A stretch of 64,000 nucleotides of DNA from Gemmataceae bacterium (GCA_901538445.1 LR594585.1:1007500-1071499); one strand, 5' to 3'. Counted from the stretch's first letter, positions 1 to 8,901 are shown. Program-made: numbers and translations. The notes: generated by a model from the letters alone, not told the origin.

Positions 1-1
1 C

Positions 2-3000
2 GTGTACGACGGGCTGGGCCGGCCGGTGAGCGCGTGGGTGGGCACCGACGACACGCCGACCACCGGGTTCTGGTCGCCGACCAACCTGGCCGGCACCAAC
101 ACGGTGAAGGTGGCCGAGTACCAGTACGACGGGGGCGGGGTCGGGCTCGGCAACCTGACAAAGGTGACGGAGATCCCCGGGGGCGGGGCGGCGAACCGTG
201 TGACGCAGGCGTGGTTCGACTGGCGGGGCCGGGCGGTGGCGGTCAAGGCCGGGGTCGAGGGGTCCGAGGGCACGGGCGTCAACCGGCCCCTGGTGTACAC
301 CGACTACGACAACCTGGGCCGGGTGACCAAGACCCGCACGTATGACGCCGACGGGGTCACGCCGACCATCACGTCCGGGGTGCCGCAGCCGCTGGCCGCG
401 GGCCTGCTGCGGGCGCAGTCGACCACGAGCTACGACGAGCTGGGCCGGGCGTTCCGGTCGAGCACGTTCTCGGTCAACCCGTCGACGGGTGCCGTGTCGA
501 CCAACTCGCTCCGCACCGACGTGTGGTACGACAGCCGCGGGAACGTGATCAAGACGGCGTCGCCCAACGGGCTGGTGCAGAAGGCGGTGATCGACGGGGC
601 CGGGCGGGTGACCGTGTCGTACGCGACCGACGGGGGCGGGGACACGACCTACGCCCACGCCGGGACGGTGACCGGCGACAGGGTGGTGACCCAGGCCGAG
701 ACCACGTACGACCGGGACGGGAACGTGATCCAGACGACCCTCCGGGAGCGGTTCCACGACGCCACCGGCACGGGGATGCTGGGCTCGCCGGCGGTCGGGA
801 ACGGGGCGCGGGTGAGCCACGCCGGGTACTACTACGACAACGCCGGGCGGCTGACGGCGGCCGTGGACGTGGGCACCAACGGGGGCACCTGGTGGACCCG
901 GCCCGGGACCGTGCCGAGCCGCAGCGCGACGACGCTGGTGACGAGCTACGCCTTCGCGGCCGACGCGGTGCAGACGGTGAAGCTAACCGGCGCGCCCACG
1001 GGCGGCACGTTCACCCTGACGTTCGGCGGGCAGACCACGGCGGCCATCGCGTACAACGCCTCGGCGGCGACGGTGCAGGCGCGGCTGGTGGCGCTGTCGT
1101 CGGTCGGGGCCGGCGGGGTGGTGGTGACGGCGGCCCCGGGCGGCGGGTGGCAGGTGCGGTTCGCCGGGGCCAAGGCCGGGCAGTGGCAGGCCAAGCTGAC
1201 CGCCAGCGGGACCGGGCTGACCGGCGGCACGTCGCCCGCGGTGGCGGTGGCGACGGTGTCGGCCGGCGGGGACGCGGGCGGGGCGTTCGCGGTCACCGAC
1301 CCCAAGGCGATCGTCAGCCGGACGTACGCGGACGCGCTGGGCCGGGCCACGCAGACGGTCGAGGCGTTCACGAACGGCGCGATCACCGACACGTCGAACA
1401 AGACGGTCAACTACGCCTACAACTCGGCGGGCATGACCAGCCTGTCGGCGGCGCTGACCGGGGGCGGGGTGCAGACCACGCAGTGGGTGTACGGGGTCAC
1501 TCAGGCGGGCGGGAGCGGCGTCGACTCGAACGACGTGGTCGCGGCGACCCGCCACCCGGACGCGACCACCGGGCTCGCGAGCGCGTCCCAGCAGGAGACG
1601 GCGACGGTCAACGCCCTGGGCCAGACGCGGACCGCGACCGACCGGAACGGCTCGGTCCACACGCTGACGTACGACGTGCTGGGGCGGGTGGTGTCGGACG
1701 CGGTGACGACGCTCGGGGCGGGGGTCGACGGGGCGGTGCGGCGGGTGGACACGGCGTACGACGGCCAGGGCAACGCGGTCAAGGTGACGAGCTACAACGC
1801 CGCCAGCGGCGGGTCGGTGGTGAACGAGGTGCAGCGGGCGTTCGACGGGCTCGGGCAGCTCACGACCGAGTGGCAACAGCGCGGGGCGGCGGTGAACACC
1901 GGCACGTCGCCGAAGGTGCAGTACGCGTACAGCTTCAGCGGGACCGGCACCGCCAACCAGTCGCGGCTCACCACGGTGACGTACCCGAGTGGGTACGCGG
2001 TCACGCACAACTACGCCGCGGGGCTCGACACCACCATCAGCCGGGTGTCGTCGCTGTCGGACTCGACCGGCACGCTGGAGAGCTACGACTACCTGGGGCT
2101 GGGCACGGTGGTGCGGCGGGCTCACCCGCAGCCCGGGGTGGACCTCACGTACGTCAAGCAGGGGGCCGAGCCGACCGGCGACGCCGGGGACCAGTACACC
2201 GGGCTGGACCGGTTCGGGCGGGTCGTCGACCAGCGGTGGCTCAAGGCCAGCACGGGTGTGGCGGTGGACCGGTTCCAGTACGGGTACGACGAGAACTCGA
2301 ACCGCACGTTCCGCGACAACCTGACCAACCTGGCGTCGGGCGAGCTGTACGGGTACGACACCCTGGACCAGGTCGCGTCGTTCCAGCGGGGCACGCTCAA
2401 CGGGACGAAGACGGGGCTGACCGGGGCGGCGACCCGGAGCCAGGCGTGGGACTACGACGCGCTGGGCAACTGGGACGGGGTGACCACCAACGGCTCGACC
2501 CAGGCCCGCACCGCCAACAGGCAGAACGAGATCACGTCGATCGGCGGGGCGACGACCCCCACCTACGACGCGAACGGGAACATGACCGGGGACGAGACCG
2601 GGCGGCAGTTCGTGTACGACGCCTGGAACCGGCTCGTGGCGGTGAAGAATTCGGGCGGGACAACCCTGGAGACGTTCGGGTACGATGGGCTGAGCCGGCG
2701 GGTCACGCGGACCGCGGGCGGTACGACGACGGACCTGTACTACTCGGCCGACTGGCAGGTGCTGGAGGAGAAGGTCGGGGCCAACACGACGGCCCGGTAC
2801 GTGTGGTCCCCGGTGTACGTGGACGCGCTAGTCCTGCGGGACCGGGACACGGACGCGAACGGCACGCTCGACGAGCGGCTGTGGGTGGCCCAGGACGCCA
2901 ACTGGAACGTGATGGCGCTGATCGACGGGACCGGCACCGTGGTCGAGCGGTACGCCTACGACCCGTTCGGCGTCCAGACCGTGTACGACGCCGGGTACAA

Positions 3001-3958
3001 TGTGCGGGGGGCGGGGAGCAGTTACGGGTGGGTGTACGGCTTCCAGGGGACGCGGTACGACGCCGTCTCTGGCTTCAACGAGATGGACTGGCGGTGGTAT
3101 AGCCCGACATTGGGGCGGTTCACGAGCGTAGACCCGATCCGATTTGCCGGCGGAAACCTGAATTTGTACGGGTTTGTGGGGAATGGGCCGGTCAATGTGG
3201 TTGACCCAAGTGGCTTGCAACCAGTCCCCGTACGGCCTGCGCCGGTTCGACCCTCTCTGACGATCTACAACCCGCCGGTCGATCCCGCGCGGCCTGGGAC
3301 AGGCACATCTGGCGGTTCTACACCCTCAACTCCTGTCTTGGCACCGGTATACACCTACAAGCCCTATGAATTGAACAGCATGAGCCAGTATGACCGGAAC
3401 CGGCTCTTTAACCCGGTGGTCGATGTTTATGGGAACCGGGCACTGGAGCCCTACCCGAACGGGCGAGCACAGCTGCCTCAGTTGCCCAACGCAGAGACTT
3501 GGCGGGTAGCTGGGCTTATGAATCGATACCAGAATCAGCCGTGGACGCTGTCGAATAAAGAGAAGGAAGAGGCCGAGAGAATCTTCGTGGGAGCAGTCAC
3601 CTTCGAGCAAACGGCTGGCGTATCAACTGCGGTGGCCGGTCGCCTCGTAGCCAATCTCGTCATCGGTCCTGGAAAAAAATGCCGGCCAGCAGTTGCAGCG
3701 GGTTACGATCCTACAGTCCCGACCTTCGAACGGGATTCTGAAACCTGTAAACGGTTTGCCACCTGGTTCGCTAACTCGATGACTGGGGGGCTAGGGCCAT
3801 CATCGAGGGAGTGGCATGACTGGTGGTATAAGGCATACAACGAGTGCATGTATGATAAGGGACATGGTGGCTTCGACCCAGACAGCCCGATCGCCCCGGA
3901 TGGCAAACCTTTCCCGTTACCTGGCAAGAGGATCACTCGTGAACCAAGGGGTTACTAA
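2..3958 (+). CDS. RHS repeat-associated core domain protein, 5'-partial
   Basis: The reading frame is open from the window edge, so the N-terminus is missing and the first GTG is not a claimed start. About 1,040 residues of YD repeats (YDGLGRP, YDNLGRV, YDELGRA, YDSRGN and many more) form the RHS shell, a secreted or surface cage known to encapsulate a C-terminal toxin. The RHS core lies near residues 980-1073, with RYAYDPFGV, WYSPTLGRFTSVDPI, NLYGFVGNGPVNVVDPSGL. Residues 1074-1318 form a different tip whose DNA, from about 3130, is visibly less GC-rich, as expected for an exchangeable toxin module. The tip is proline-rich, then has a Trp/Cys region (WHDWWYKAYNECMYD). I recognise no toxin family in it. 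Residues 325-420 hold a Gly/Thr/Ala-rich insert lacking YD motifs. A second RHS fragment with close similarity lies at 5791-6267. Confidence 0.93.
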   Translation: MYDGLGRPVSAWVGTDDTPTTGFWSPTNLAGTNTVKVAEYQYDGGGVGLGNLTKVTEIPGGGAANRVTQAWFDWRGRAVAVKAGVEGSEGTGVNRPLVYTDYDNLGRVTKTRTYDADGVTPTITSGVPQPLAAGLLRAQSTTSYDELGRAFRSSTFSVNPSTGAVSTNSLRTDVWYDSRGNVIKTASPNGLVQKAVIDGAGRVTVSYATDGGGDTTYAHAGTVTGDRVVTQAETTYDRDGNVIQTTLRERFHDATGTGMLGSPAVGNGARVSHAGYYYDNAGRLTAAVDVGTNGGTWWTRPGTVPSRSATTLVTSYAFAADAVQTVKLTGAPTGGTFTLTFGGQTTAAIAYNASAATVQARLVALSSVGAGGVVVTAAPGGGWQVRFAGAKAGQWQAKLTASGTGLTGGTSPAVAVATVSAGGDAGGAFAVTDPKAIVSRTYADALGRATQTVEAFTNGAITDTSNKTVNYAYNSAGMTSLSAALTGGGVQTTQWVYGVTQAGGSGVDSNDVVAATRHPDATTGLASASQQETATVNALGQTRTATDRNGSVHTLTYDVLGRVVSDAVTTLGAGVDGAVRRVDTAYDGQGNAVKVTSYNAASGGSVVNEVQRAFDGLGQLTTEWQQRGAAVNTGTSPKVQYAYSFSGTGTANQSRLTTVTYPSGYAVTHNYAAGLDTTISRVSSLSDSTGTLESYDYLGLGTVVRRAHPQPGVDLTYVKQGAEPTGDAGDQYTGLDRFGRVVDQRWLKASTGVAVDRFQYGYDENSNRTFRDNLTNLASGELYGYDTLDQVASFQRGTLNGTKTGLTGAATRSQAWDYDALGNWDGVTTNGSTQARTANRQNEITSIGGATTPTYDANGNMTGDETGRQFVYDAWNRLVAVKNSGGTTLETFGYDGLSRRVTRTAGGTTTDLYYSADWQVLEEKVGANTTARYVWSPVYVDALVLRDRDTDANGTLDERLWVAQDANWNVMALIDGTGTVVERYAYDPFGVQTVYDAGYNVRGAGSSYGWVYGFQGTRYDAVSGFNEMDWRWYSPTLGRFTSVDPIRFAGGNLNLYGFVGNGPVNVVDPSGLQPVPVRPAPVRPSLTIYNPPVDPARPGTGTSGGSTPSTPVLAPVYTYKPYELNSMSQYDRNRLFNPVVDVYGNRALEPYPNGRAQLPQLPNAETWRVAGLMNRYQNQPWTLSNKEKEEAERIFVGAVTFEQTAGVSTAVAGRLVANLVIGPGKKCRPAVAAGYDPTVPTFERDSETCKRFATWFANSMTGGLGPSSREWHDWWYKAYNECMYDKGHGGFDPDSPIAPDGKPFPLPGKRITREPRGY

Positions 3959-3999
3959 ACGTCCCGAATCATTTCCATTCCCTGGCGAGAGGGGCATTC

Positions 4000-4641
4000 G
4001 TGGAACACACTGAGTGGGCGAATTCTTTAGATGCCGAGACCATGCTTGTCTGTCTGGGGGATGATATCAGTGATCGAAAGCTCCGCCTCTTCACTGTTGC
4101 GTGTGCCTACACCATCTGGGACCAGTTGCCGCCTGGTCCCATGCGTCAGGCTGTCTTGATTGCGGAACGATACGCAGATGGTCTCGCAACGGAAGCTGAT
4201 CGCCTCGCTTGGCTGGATGAGCTTCATAAGCTACCCCAAGAATCGGATTGGTTCCTGAATCGTTCAAAAGATCAGCTTGCAGTTTACTTCGTGGCCCTCA
4301 TGACCTTAGGTCGGCTTGATCGTGGTGCGAATGCAATCATTCAACGACCGACTTGGCAACCGGCTAAAGTTGCGGTGGGGGCGAAGCAACCTGACTTGTT
4401 GCGTGAAGTCGTAGCCGACCCCTTCGCACCAATTGTTGTCAAACCGTCCTGGTTCTCTGAAACTGTGGTCAATTTTGCTCGAAGAATCTATGATCAGAAG
4501 GCATTTGATGAGATGCCGTTACTGGCTTCTGTTCTAGAATCCAGTGGCTGTAACAGCGAAGCAGTCTTAAACCATTGTCGGGTAACCGGCGGTCATGTCC
4601 GGGGGTGTTGGGTATTAGACCTGATTCTTGAAAAGTCTTAG
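4000..4641 (+). CDS. Gemmataceae paralogous family protein, possible RHS tip partner
   Basis: The protein has 213 residues and a GTG start 41 bp after the RHS stop. The N-terminus (SDRKLRLFTVACAYTIWDQL, then AERYADGLATEADRLAWL) and the C-terminus (HVRGCWVLDLILEKS) match a lineage-expanded planctomycete family I know only as hypothetical. Its base composition is as low in GC as the RHS tip upstream, so the two probably arrived together. By position an immunity role is possible, but that is inference. The stop codon is formed with the first base of the IS at 4641. Without the IS the frame would have ended at the same place with TAA, so the protein is intact rather than truncated. Confidence 0.8.
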   Translation: MEHTEWANSLDAETMLVCLGDDISDRKLRLFTVACAYTIWDQLPPGPMRQAVLIAERYADGLATEADRLAWLDELHKLPQESDWFLNRSKDQLAVYFVALMTLGRLDRGANAIIQRPTWQPAKVAVGAKQPDLLREVVADPFAPIVVKPSWFSETVVNFARRIYDQKAFDEMPLLASVLESSGCNSEAVLNHCRVTGGHVRGCWVLDLILEKS

Positions 4642-4643
4642 GA

Positions 4644-5117
4644 CTACCGGACAAAACCGGAGCGGATGAGGATCACACAGGCGGCCATCTGGCACCACCC
4701 GAGGAACCGCCTCCGGCTCCGATCCAGCCGCACCCGGATGCGGCCGAACTGGGCGAAGAAGTTGTGGCACCGCTCGACCGACTGGCGGACCTTCCCGATC
4801 CCGGTCTTCCCCTTGCGGGCCGGCCGGAGTCGGAACCCGGCGTCCGCCACCCGCCGGCGGGTCGGCCGGTTCTGGTACGCCCCGTCCGCCTGAGCCGTCG
4901 GCCGGGACCGATCGTCCGGCACCGCCGGCGGGTGATCGGGGGCCGGCGGGCGGACGACCAGGGCGTCCAGCACGTCCCCGGCCTGCACGCCGTCGTTGGC
5001 GTTCGCCCCGGTCACGACGACGGCGAGCGGCATGGCCCGGGCGTCGCACCCGAGGTGCAGCGCGGTGCCAGCCTTTCCGCGATCCACCGGCGATGGCCCC
5101 GCCGCCTCGCCCCCTTT
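4644..5117 (-). CDS. IS5-like transposase, second frame (OrfB) reached by -1 frameshift
   Basis: This is the catalytic half. After the slip site it reads KGGEAAGPSPVDRGKAGTALHLG, then AVVVTGANANDGVQ, ADGAYQNRPTRR and VRQSVERCHNFFAQFGRI. These supply the later acidic residues of the DDE triad, with the Glu in SVERCHNFF. The frame is open upstream to 5336, but translation there is not transposase-like, which supports entry by frameshift rather than an independent start. It ends in the terminal inverted repeat. Confidence 0.85.
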   Translation of the reverse strand, partial: KGGEAAGPSPVDRGKAGTALHLGCDARAMPLAVVVTGANANDGVQAGDVLDALVVRPPAPDHPPAVPDDRSRPTAQADGAYQNRPTRRRVADAGFRLRPARKGKTGIGKVRQSVERCHNFFAQFGRIRVRLDRSRRRFLGWCQMAACVILIRSGFVR

Positions 5118-5452
5118 TTCGCGGGCTTCTTCGACCCGTCGAGGAGGACCTGGTCCCAGTTGATCCCGTGGATCCGCTCGTACCGCTCGGCCAGCCGCCG
5201 CCAGGCGGTCAGAAAGGCGTCGGCCAAAAGCCACGCCCGCAGCCGGCGCTGGACGGTCTTGTACGACGGGAAGCACCACGGGAGCATCTCCCAAGCGACC
5301 CCGGACGCCAGCACGTACAGCAGGGCGTGCAGGCACTCCCGGTTGCCGACCGGGGGGCGGCCGTTGCCCTGCCAGACGACGGCCGGGAGGATCGGCTCGA
5401 ACTCCGCCCAGATGTCGTCGGGCAACCGGCGGGCGAGTTCCTTGAGTTCCAT
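5012..5452 (-). CDS. IS5-like transposase, first frame (OrfA)
   Basis: This 146-residue frame starts MELKELARRLPDDIW. It carries the N-terminal DUF4096-type region usual in IS5/IS427 transposases, with GNRECLHALLYVLASGVAW, then WRRLAERYERIHGINWD and LLDGS, where the Asp is the likely first catalytic DDE residue. Past the slip site the frame runs on as non-homologous sequence to 5012. The full enzyme is expected to be an OrfA-OrfB fusion made by -1 frameshifting at 5111-5117, where the minus strand reads A-AAG-GGG, a canonical X-XXY-YYZ heptamer. Confidence 0.88.
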   Translation of the reverse strand: MELKELARRLPDDIWAEFEPILPAVVWQGNGRPPVGNRECLHALLYVLASGVAWEMLPWCFPSYKTVQRRLRAWLLADAFLTAWRRLAERYERIHGINWDQVLLDGSKKPAKKGARRRGHRRWIAERLAPRCTSGATPGPCRSPSS

Positions 5453-5680
5453 GACGGGCCTCCTGACCGGGACGTGTCGCCGCGGTCAGGGTAGCCCAAC
5501 GTCAAGGTTTTGTCCGGTAGTCCTTAAGGGCGATAATTTTCGATTTGGCTGACGAGTGGTTAGGGCCACCTTGGTAAAAAAAGACGCAACGCCGTTTTTG
5601 GCCGATCGAACTGGCTCTGTCGCCTGAGATGAAAGGCCTAGGGAGGGCTACCGGGTGGCCAAGCCCCCATGCTTTTGCCC

Positions 5681-5790
5681 TTTGATTTTCCGCAGACGAA
5701 ACTTTACAACGCCGACCGTTTCTCAGCCAGGGTCATCCGAGGTGGCAGTTTCAACAATACCACTCACCAAGTGAACGAAGGAAGCCCGGA
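5681..5790 (+). pseudogene. Fragment resembling the C-terminal part of an FGE-sulfatase (SUMF1) domain
   Basis: One frame reads ADRFSARVIRGGSFNNTTHQVN. The RV-x-RGGSF-N-N motif is typical of formylglycine-generating-enzyme/sulfatase-modifying domains, which are abundant in planctomycetes. There is no start or full domain, and it runs straight into the RHS fragment that follows. I read it as a gene scrap from recombination. The 150 bases between the IS and this fragment show nothing I can name. Confidence 0.4.
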
Positions 5791-6267
5791 ATTCGCCACG
5801 GACGCGCTGTGCTGGGCCAGGTGGTGATCGACGCGGTGACCACGCTCGGGAGCGGTGTGGACGGGGCGGTGCGGCGGATCGAGACCGCGTACGATGGACA
5901 GGGCAACGCGTACCTGGTCACCAGCTACGACGCGGTAAGCAGCGGGAGCGTCGTGAGCCAGGTGCAGCGGGCGTTCGACGGGCTCGGGCAGCTCACCACC
6001 GAGCGGCAGCAGCACGGCGGGGCGGTGAACACCGGGACCAGCCCCAAGGTGCAGTACGCCTACAGCTTCAGCCCCAGCGGGTCGGCGAACCAGTCCCGGC
6101 TCACCACGGTCACGTACCCGAGTGGGTACGCGGTGACCTACAACTACGCGTCGGGCCTCGACGCCATCAGCCGCCTGTCCTCGCTATCCGACGCGACGGG
6201 CACGCTGGAGAGCTACGACTACCTGGGCACGGGCACCGTGGTGCGGCGGGCGCTCCCGCAGCGTTGA
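5791..6267 (+). pseudogene. RHS/YD-repeat gene fragment
   Basis: The open frame 5809-6267 (152 codons, GTG first) is nearly collinear with residues about 563-712 of the RHS protein at 2-3958. Both share VVxDAVTTLGxGVDGAVRR, TAYDGQGNA, QRAFDGLGQLTTE, NTGTSPKVQYAYSFS, TVTYPSGYAVT and TGTLESYDYLG. It ends after RRALPQR with a TGA. There is no core or tip, and the upstream joint is to unrelated sequence. It is a relic of a second RHS gene or a displaced cassette. Confidence 0.85.
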
Positions 6268-6416
6268 ACGCCACCGCCGCCACCGAATGCGTGCCGGTAG
6301 TTTCGTACTCGACGAATTCCGGCGGAACTCCGAAGTACGAGACAGTTCCGGCGCGAGCGGGGCACGCGCGATCGTGTTGCACAAGGTAGAATGGGGGGAC
6401 ACGAAGGGGGCCGGCC

Positions 6417-6722
6417 GTGGGGTGGGAGCAGCGCGGGGCACAGCGGTACTACTACGCCGCCGAGCGGATCGACGGGCGCGTGGTGAAGCGGTACGTCGGG
6501 GCCGGGGCTCTGATCGTGGAGTTCGCCGCACTCCAGGCCGAAACCCGCGCAGAGAAGACGGACGAGGCCGCACGCATCCGCTGCCAGCGAGACGAACTGA
6601 CCGCGCTCGGCGAGTCGCTCACAGCGCTGGACGACCTGGCCGACACGCTCGCCGCGGCCGCCCTCGTCGCCGCCGGGTTCCACCGACACCACCGCGGACC
6701 GTGGAGGAAGCGCCGTGCCTGA
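6417..6722 (+). CDS. Small Gemmataceae hypothetical protein (YYYAAERIDGRVVKRYVG type)
   Basis: The product has 101 residues with a GTG start. It opens MGWEQRGAQRYYYAAERIDGRVV with RYVGAG next, a basic and aromatic segment that recurs as the head of many small planctomycete proteins. A helical, Ala/Glu-rich tail follows. I cannot assign a function. Its stop overlaps the start of the next gene (GTG at 6715), a coupled pair also seen as repeated gene pairs in this family of genomes. A TAGAAT box lies 25 bp upstream (6387-6392), without a convincing -35. Confidence 0.75.
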   Translation: MGWEQRGAQRYYYAAERIDGRVVKRYVGAGALIVEFAALQAETRAEKTDEAARIRCQRDELTALGESLTALDDLADTLAAAALVAAGFHRHHRGPWRKRRA

Positions 6723-7275
6723 CGCCGCACCGAAGACCGCCCCCGCTGCCGTCGCGAAGCCCACCGGGTGGGACCGGCCACTGGCCGAGATCAACGCGAC
6801 GATCCGCAAGGCCGAGGCCGGCAACGCCGCCGCCCTGGACGAGGTCAAGGCGCTGCTCGCTCGCACCGGCACGGCCGACATCCTCAACGGAAACGTGGCC
6901 CGCGAAGCGCTCCGCACCCTGGTCGCCAAGCACGCCGGGAAGAACCCGGTGGTGCGGGAAGCCGTCACGCGGAAGCTCGACGAGATGCGGACCGAGTTGT
7001 CCGGCCCGTCCCCGTCGCCGCTCGAAAAGTTGCTGGTCGAGCGGGTGCTGGCGACGTGGCTGCACCTGCACTACCTGGAGGCGCAGTACGCCTGCCGCGA
7101 CTCGATACCGCTCACCCTAGCGACGTACTACGAGCGGTCGATCACCTCCGCACAGAAACGGTACGTCGGGGCCATCAAGGGGCTCGCCGACGTCCGCAAA
7201 CTGGCCCTCCCCGTCCTCCAGGTCAACATCGCCAGGAAGCAAGTCAACGTCGCCGGCGCGTCCGCGGCCGGGTAA
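6715..7275 (+). CDS. Hypothetical helical protein, partner of the preceding gene
   Basis: The product has 186 residues. The GTG start overlaps the preceding stop by 8 bp, implying translational coupling. It is a mostly helical, soluble-looking protein with a Pro/Ala-rich head, WDRPLAEINATIRKAEAGN, then SPSPLEKLLVERVLATWLHLHYLEAQY and SITSAQKRYVGAIKGLADVRKLA. The pattern resembles a Gemmataceae paralogous family found downstream of the small YYY protein. Its function is unknown. No catalytic motif, signal or membrane segment is visible. Confidence 0.75.
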   Translation: MPDAAPKTAPAAVAKPTGWDRPLAEINATIRKAEAGNAAALDEVKALLARTGTADILNGNVAREALRTLVAKHAGKNPVVREAVTRKLDEMRTELSGPSPSPLEKLLVERVLATWLHLHYLEAQYACRDSIPLTLATYYERSITSAQKRYVGAIKGLADVRKLALPVLQVNIARKQVNVAGASAAG

Positions 7276-7365
7276 GCCACTCCCGAGATTGTGTCCGTCC
7301 GTCCACTATGGCACAGTATACGGTGGGTAGCCGCGCGCTTGATCCGCGTGCGGCTCAACGCGGGC

Positions 7366-7401
7366 GTCCGGGCGCGGGTACGCACTCGCCCGCGCCCGGA
7401 C
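7366..7401. terminator. 13-bp perfect hairpin in the gap before the winged-helix-like gene
   Basis: The arms are GTCCGGGCGCGGG (7366-7378) and its exact complement (7389-7401), with a 10-base loop. There is no U tract on either side, so it may be a weak terminator for the upstream pair, an operator or an RNA structure in the leader of the next gene. Confidence 0.4.
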
Positions 7402-7431
7402 GGCCGGCCCGACACCGTGAGTGCAACCGCC

Positions 7432-8901
7432 ATGTCGCCGCTCCCAGACGGTTCGCAACCCTCCTCGACCGTCAACACACGACCCAACTCGCACGAGCCC
7501 CCGAACGACGAAATCGAACGCGCGATGCGCGCGCTGCCCCGAGCGTTCGGCACCGCACCGAGTGCGGCGCTGCCGGGTCAGCATCGACCCGAGAAGGTCG
7601 TTGCTTACCACACCTTGTGCGGCGAGATCGAGGCCGCCGGGCACAGGACCGATGCCGCCGAATGGGCCATTCACCTCCACGAGGTAGCCGGGCGTCTCGT
7701 GGCGGCCCCCTCCCCAACGGCGACACCCACCGTGTTTCAGGGCGGACAGGTCTTCGGGGGGCACCTGTCGTTCGACAACAACCGGCTGTTGTGCCACCTT
7801 CGTGCCGCACCCGCGCTCTGGGAGTGGCGGGACGAGGTCGAGAACGGTCCCCTCGGCTCGCCGTTCGCCAGACTCGTTCGTGAGGTCGCAGAGGAGGAGC
7901 GGCGGGACCGCGAACGACGGGCGCTGGTTGAGATGTACAGGCACCAAGAGCACGTGTTCCGAACGGCGTGGGACGACGCGTGGCACCGATTCCTCTCCGA
8001 GGTCAGGCGCGGTGAAGCGTGCGAGCTGGACTCCGCGGCTGTGGCGCTCTCCGAAATCGGCGCACTGCTCGGTCGGTTGGGAGAGATGCGGACCGACGTG
8101 CAATCTCGTTCCGCCGGCGAGCGACTCGGGGCGCTCCTCGCGGACGACCGTTGGGTGTGGCCCGAGGGGCCGCGTAGCGCGGCGGCAATACTGCTCGAAG
8201 CGGTCCACGGTTCGACGGCACCGGTTCTGCGGGAGGTGCTCCGAACCGCCAATCAAACACCCGCACTTCGCACCGGCTTCGGGTGGCTGGCGTTTTGCCG
8301 CGATCGCTTATTTCCCCGACGCCTCGGTCGCGAAATCGCGCCCGGGGTTCACGAGTTCACCGAAGCTGACCCCGAAGTTCGGTGCCACGTTTCCGACCTC
8401 CGGCGCGCCGAGCGGTACCTTGGTATCTGGCTCAACAACACGTTCGATCCCCATGATTCGCCGTACGGACCACCGATCTCGGAGCAAAACCAAGAATCGG
8501 AAGATGCGAAATCGGTTGAAGAGGAACCAGTACCCCCGACCGGATCGCGCCACGCGGTGGACGAGGCCGCTGACGACGAGGGTGCGGAACCGAAACCAAA
8601 GTACAAGCCAGACGGTCCCTTCGGTGCCGATGGGTTCCGATTCGCCGGGGTCGAGGTCCGGTTCGGCCGCGCTGCGCTCCAGCGCCGCCTCGTACTGGCG
8701 CTGTGGGACGTTGTGATGAATCAACCGCACCCACCTCGTGCGGCCGAAGACGTGATGGCGGAGGTGTGGGGAGACGGCCACGACACGGACGATGCGACGT
8801 TCCGACAACTCTGTTCGGACACGCGGTCGAGATTCCAGCGGGCCAACTGTCCTCTCGACATCAAGTCGGTCCTCGGTCGGGTGGCCCTTGTCCCCGTGTG
8901 A
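7432..8901 (+). CDS. Unknown protein with C-terminal winged-helix-like region
   Basis: I chose the ATG at 7432 (489 residues). The frame is open further up to 7291, but that stretch contains the 13-bp hairpin and a Pro/Arg-rich translation. The middle (about residues 50-330) is helical and charged (REVAEEERRDRERRALVEMYRHQEHVF). An acidic linker (EDAKSVEEEPV) follows. Residues 405-489 read FRFAGVEVRFGRAALQRRLVLALWDV, then EDVMAEVWGDGHDTDDATFRQLCSDTRSRF. This resembles the order of secondary structure in OmpR-type trans-activation domains. I recognise no family for the rest. It lies within the putative integrative element and is its main cargo candidate. Confidence 0.7.
   Translation: MSPLPDGSQPSSTVNTRPNSHEPPNDEIERAMRALPRAFGTAPSAALPGQHRPEKVVAYHTLCGEIEAAGHRTDAAEWAIHLHEVAGRLVAAPSPTATPTVFQGGQVFGGHLSFDNNRLLCHLRAAPALWEWRDEVENGPLGSPFARLVREVAEEERRDRERRALVEMYRHQEHVFRTAWDDAWHRFLSEVRRGEACELDSAAVALSEIGALLGRLGEMRTDVQSRSAGERLGALLADDRWVWPEGPRSAAAILLEAVHGSTAPVLREVLRTANQTPALRTGFGWLAFCRDRLFPRRLGREIAPGVHEFTEADPEVRCHVSDLRRAERYLGIWLNNTFDPHDSPYGPPISEQNQESEDAKSVEEEPVPPTGSRHAVDEAADDEGAEPKPKYKPDGPFGADGFRFAGVEVRFGRAALQRRLVLALWDVVMNQPHPPRAAEDVMAEVWGDGHDTDDATFRQLCSDTRSRFQRANCPLDIKSVLGRVALVPV

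Larger units (their letters stand above)
4641..5523 (-). mobile_element. IS5-family-like insertion sequence, 883 bp
   Basis: Perfect 18-bp terminal inverted repeats (GGACTACCGGACAAAACC at 4641-4658, its complement at 5506-5523) flank a two-frame transposase on the minus strand. A TTA direct repeat (4638-4640 and 5524-5526) is the target duplication, a size known for IS5-group elements. The transposase stop codon (TAG, complement of 4644-4646) lies inside the terminal repeat. Ends, coding frames and slip site are all intact, so the copy may be active and recent. It landed in the stop codon of the upstream gene. Confidence 0.93.

Noticed and set aside
6387-6392. TAGAAT as a full promoter for the small paired genes
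   Set aside because: No -35-like hexamer lies at a usable distance, so it is only mentioned with the gene.
5527-6416. Second att site for the integrase element (copy of the tRNA-Arg 3' end)
   Set aside because: I looked by eye for the GAGTCGAACC-type core between the IS and the first element gene and did not find it, so I give no left boundary. A computed search for repeats of 14382-14421 is needed.
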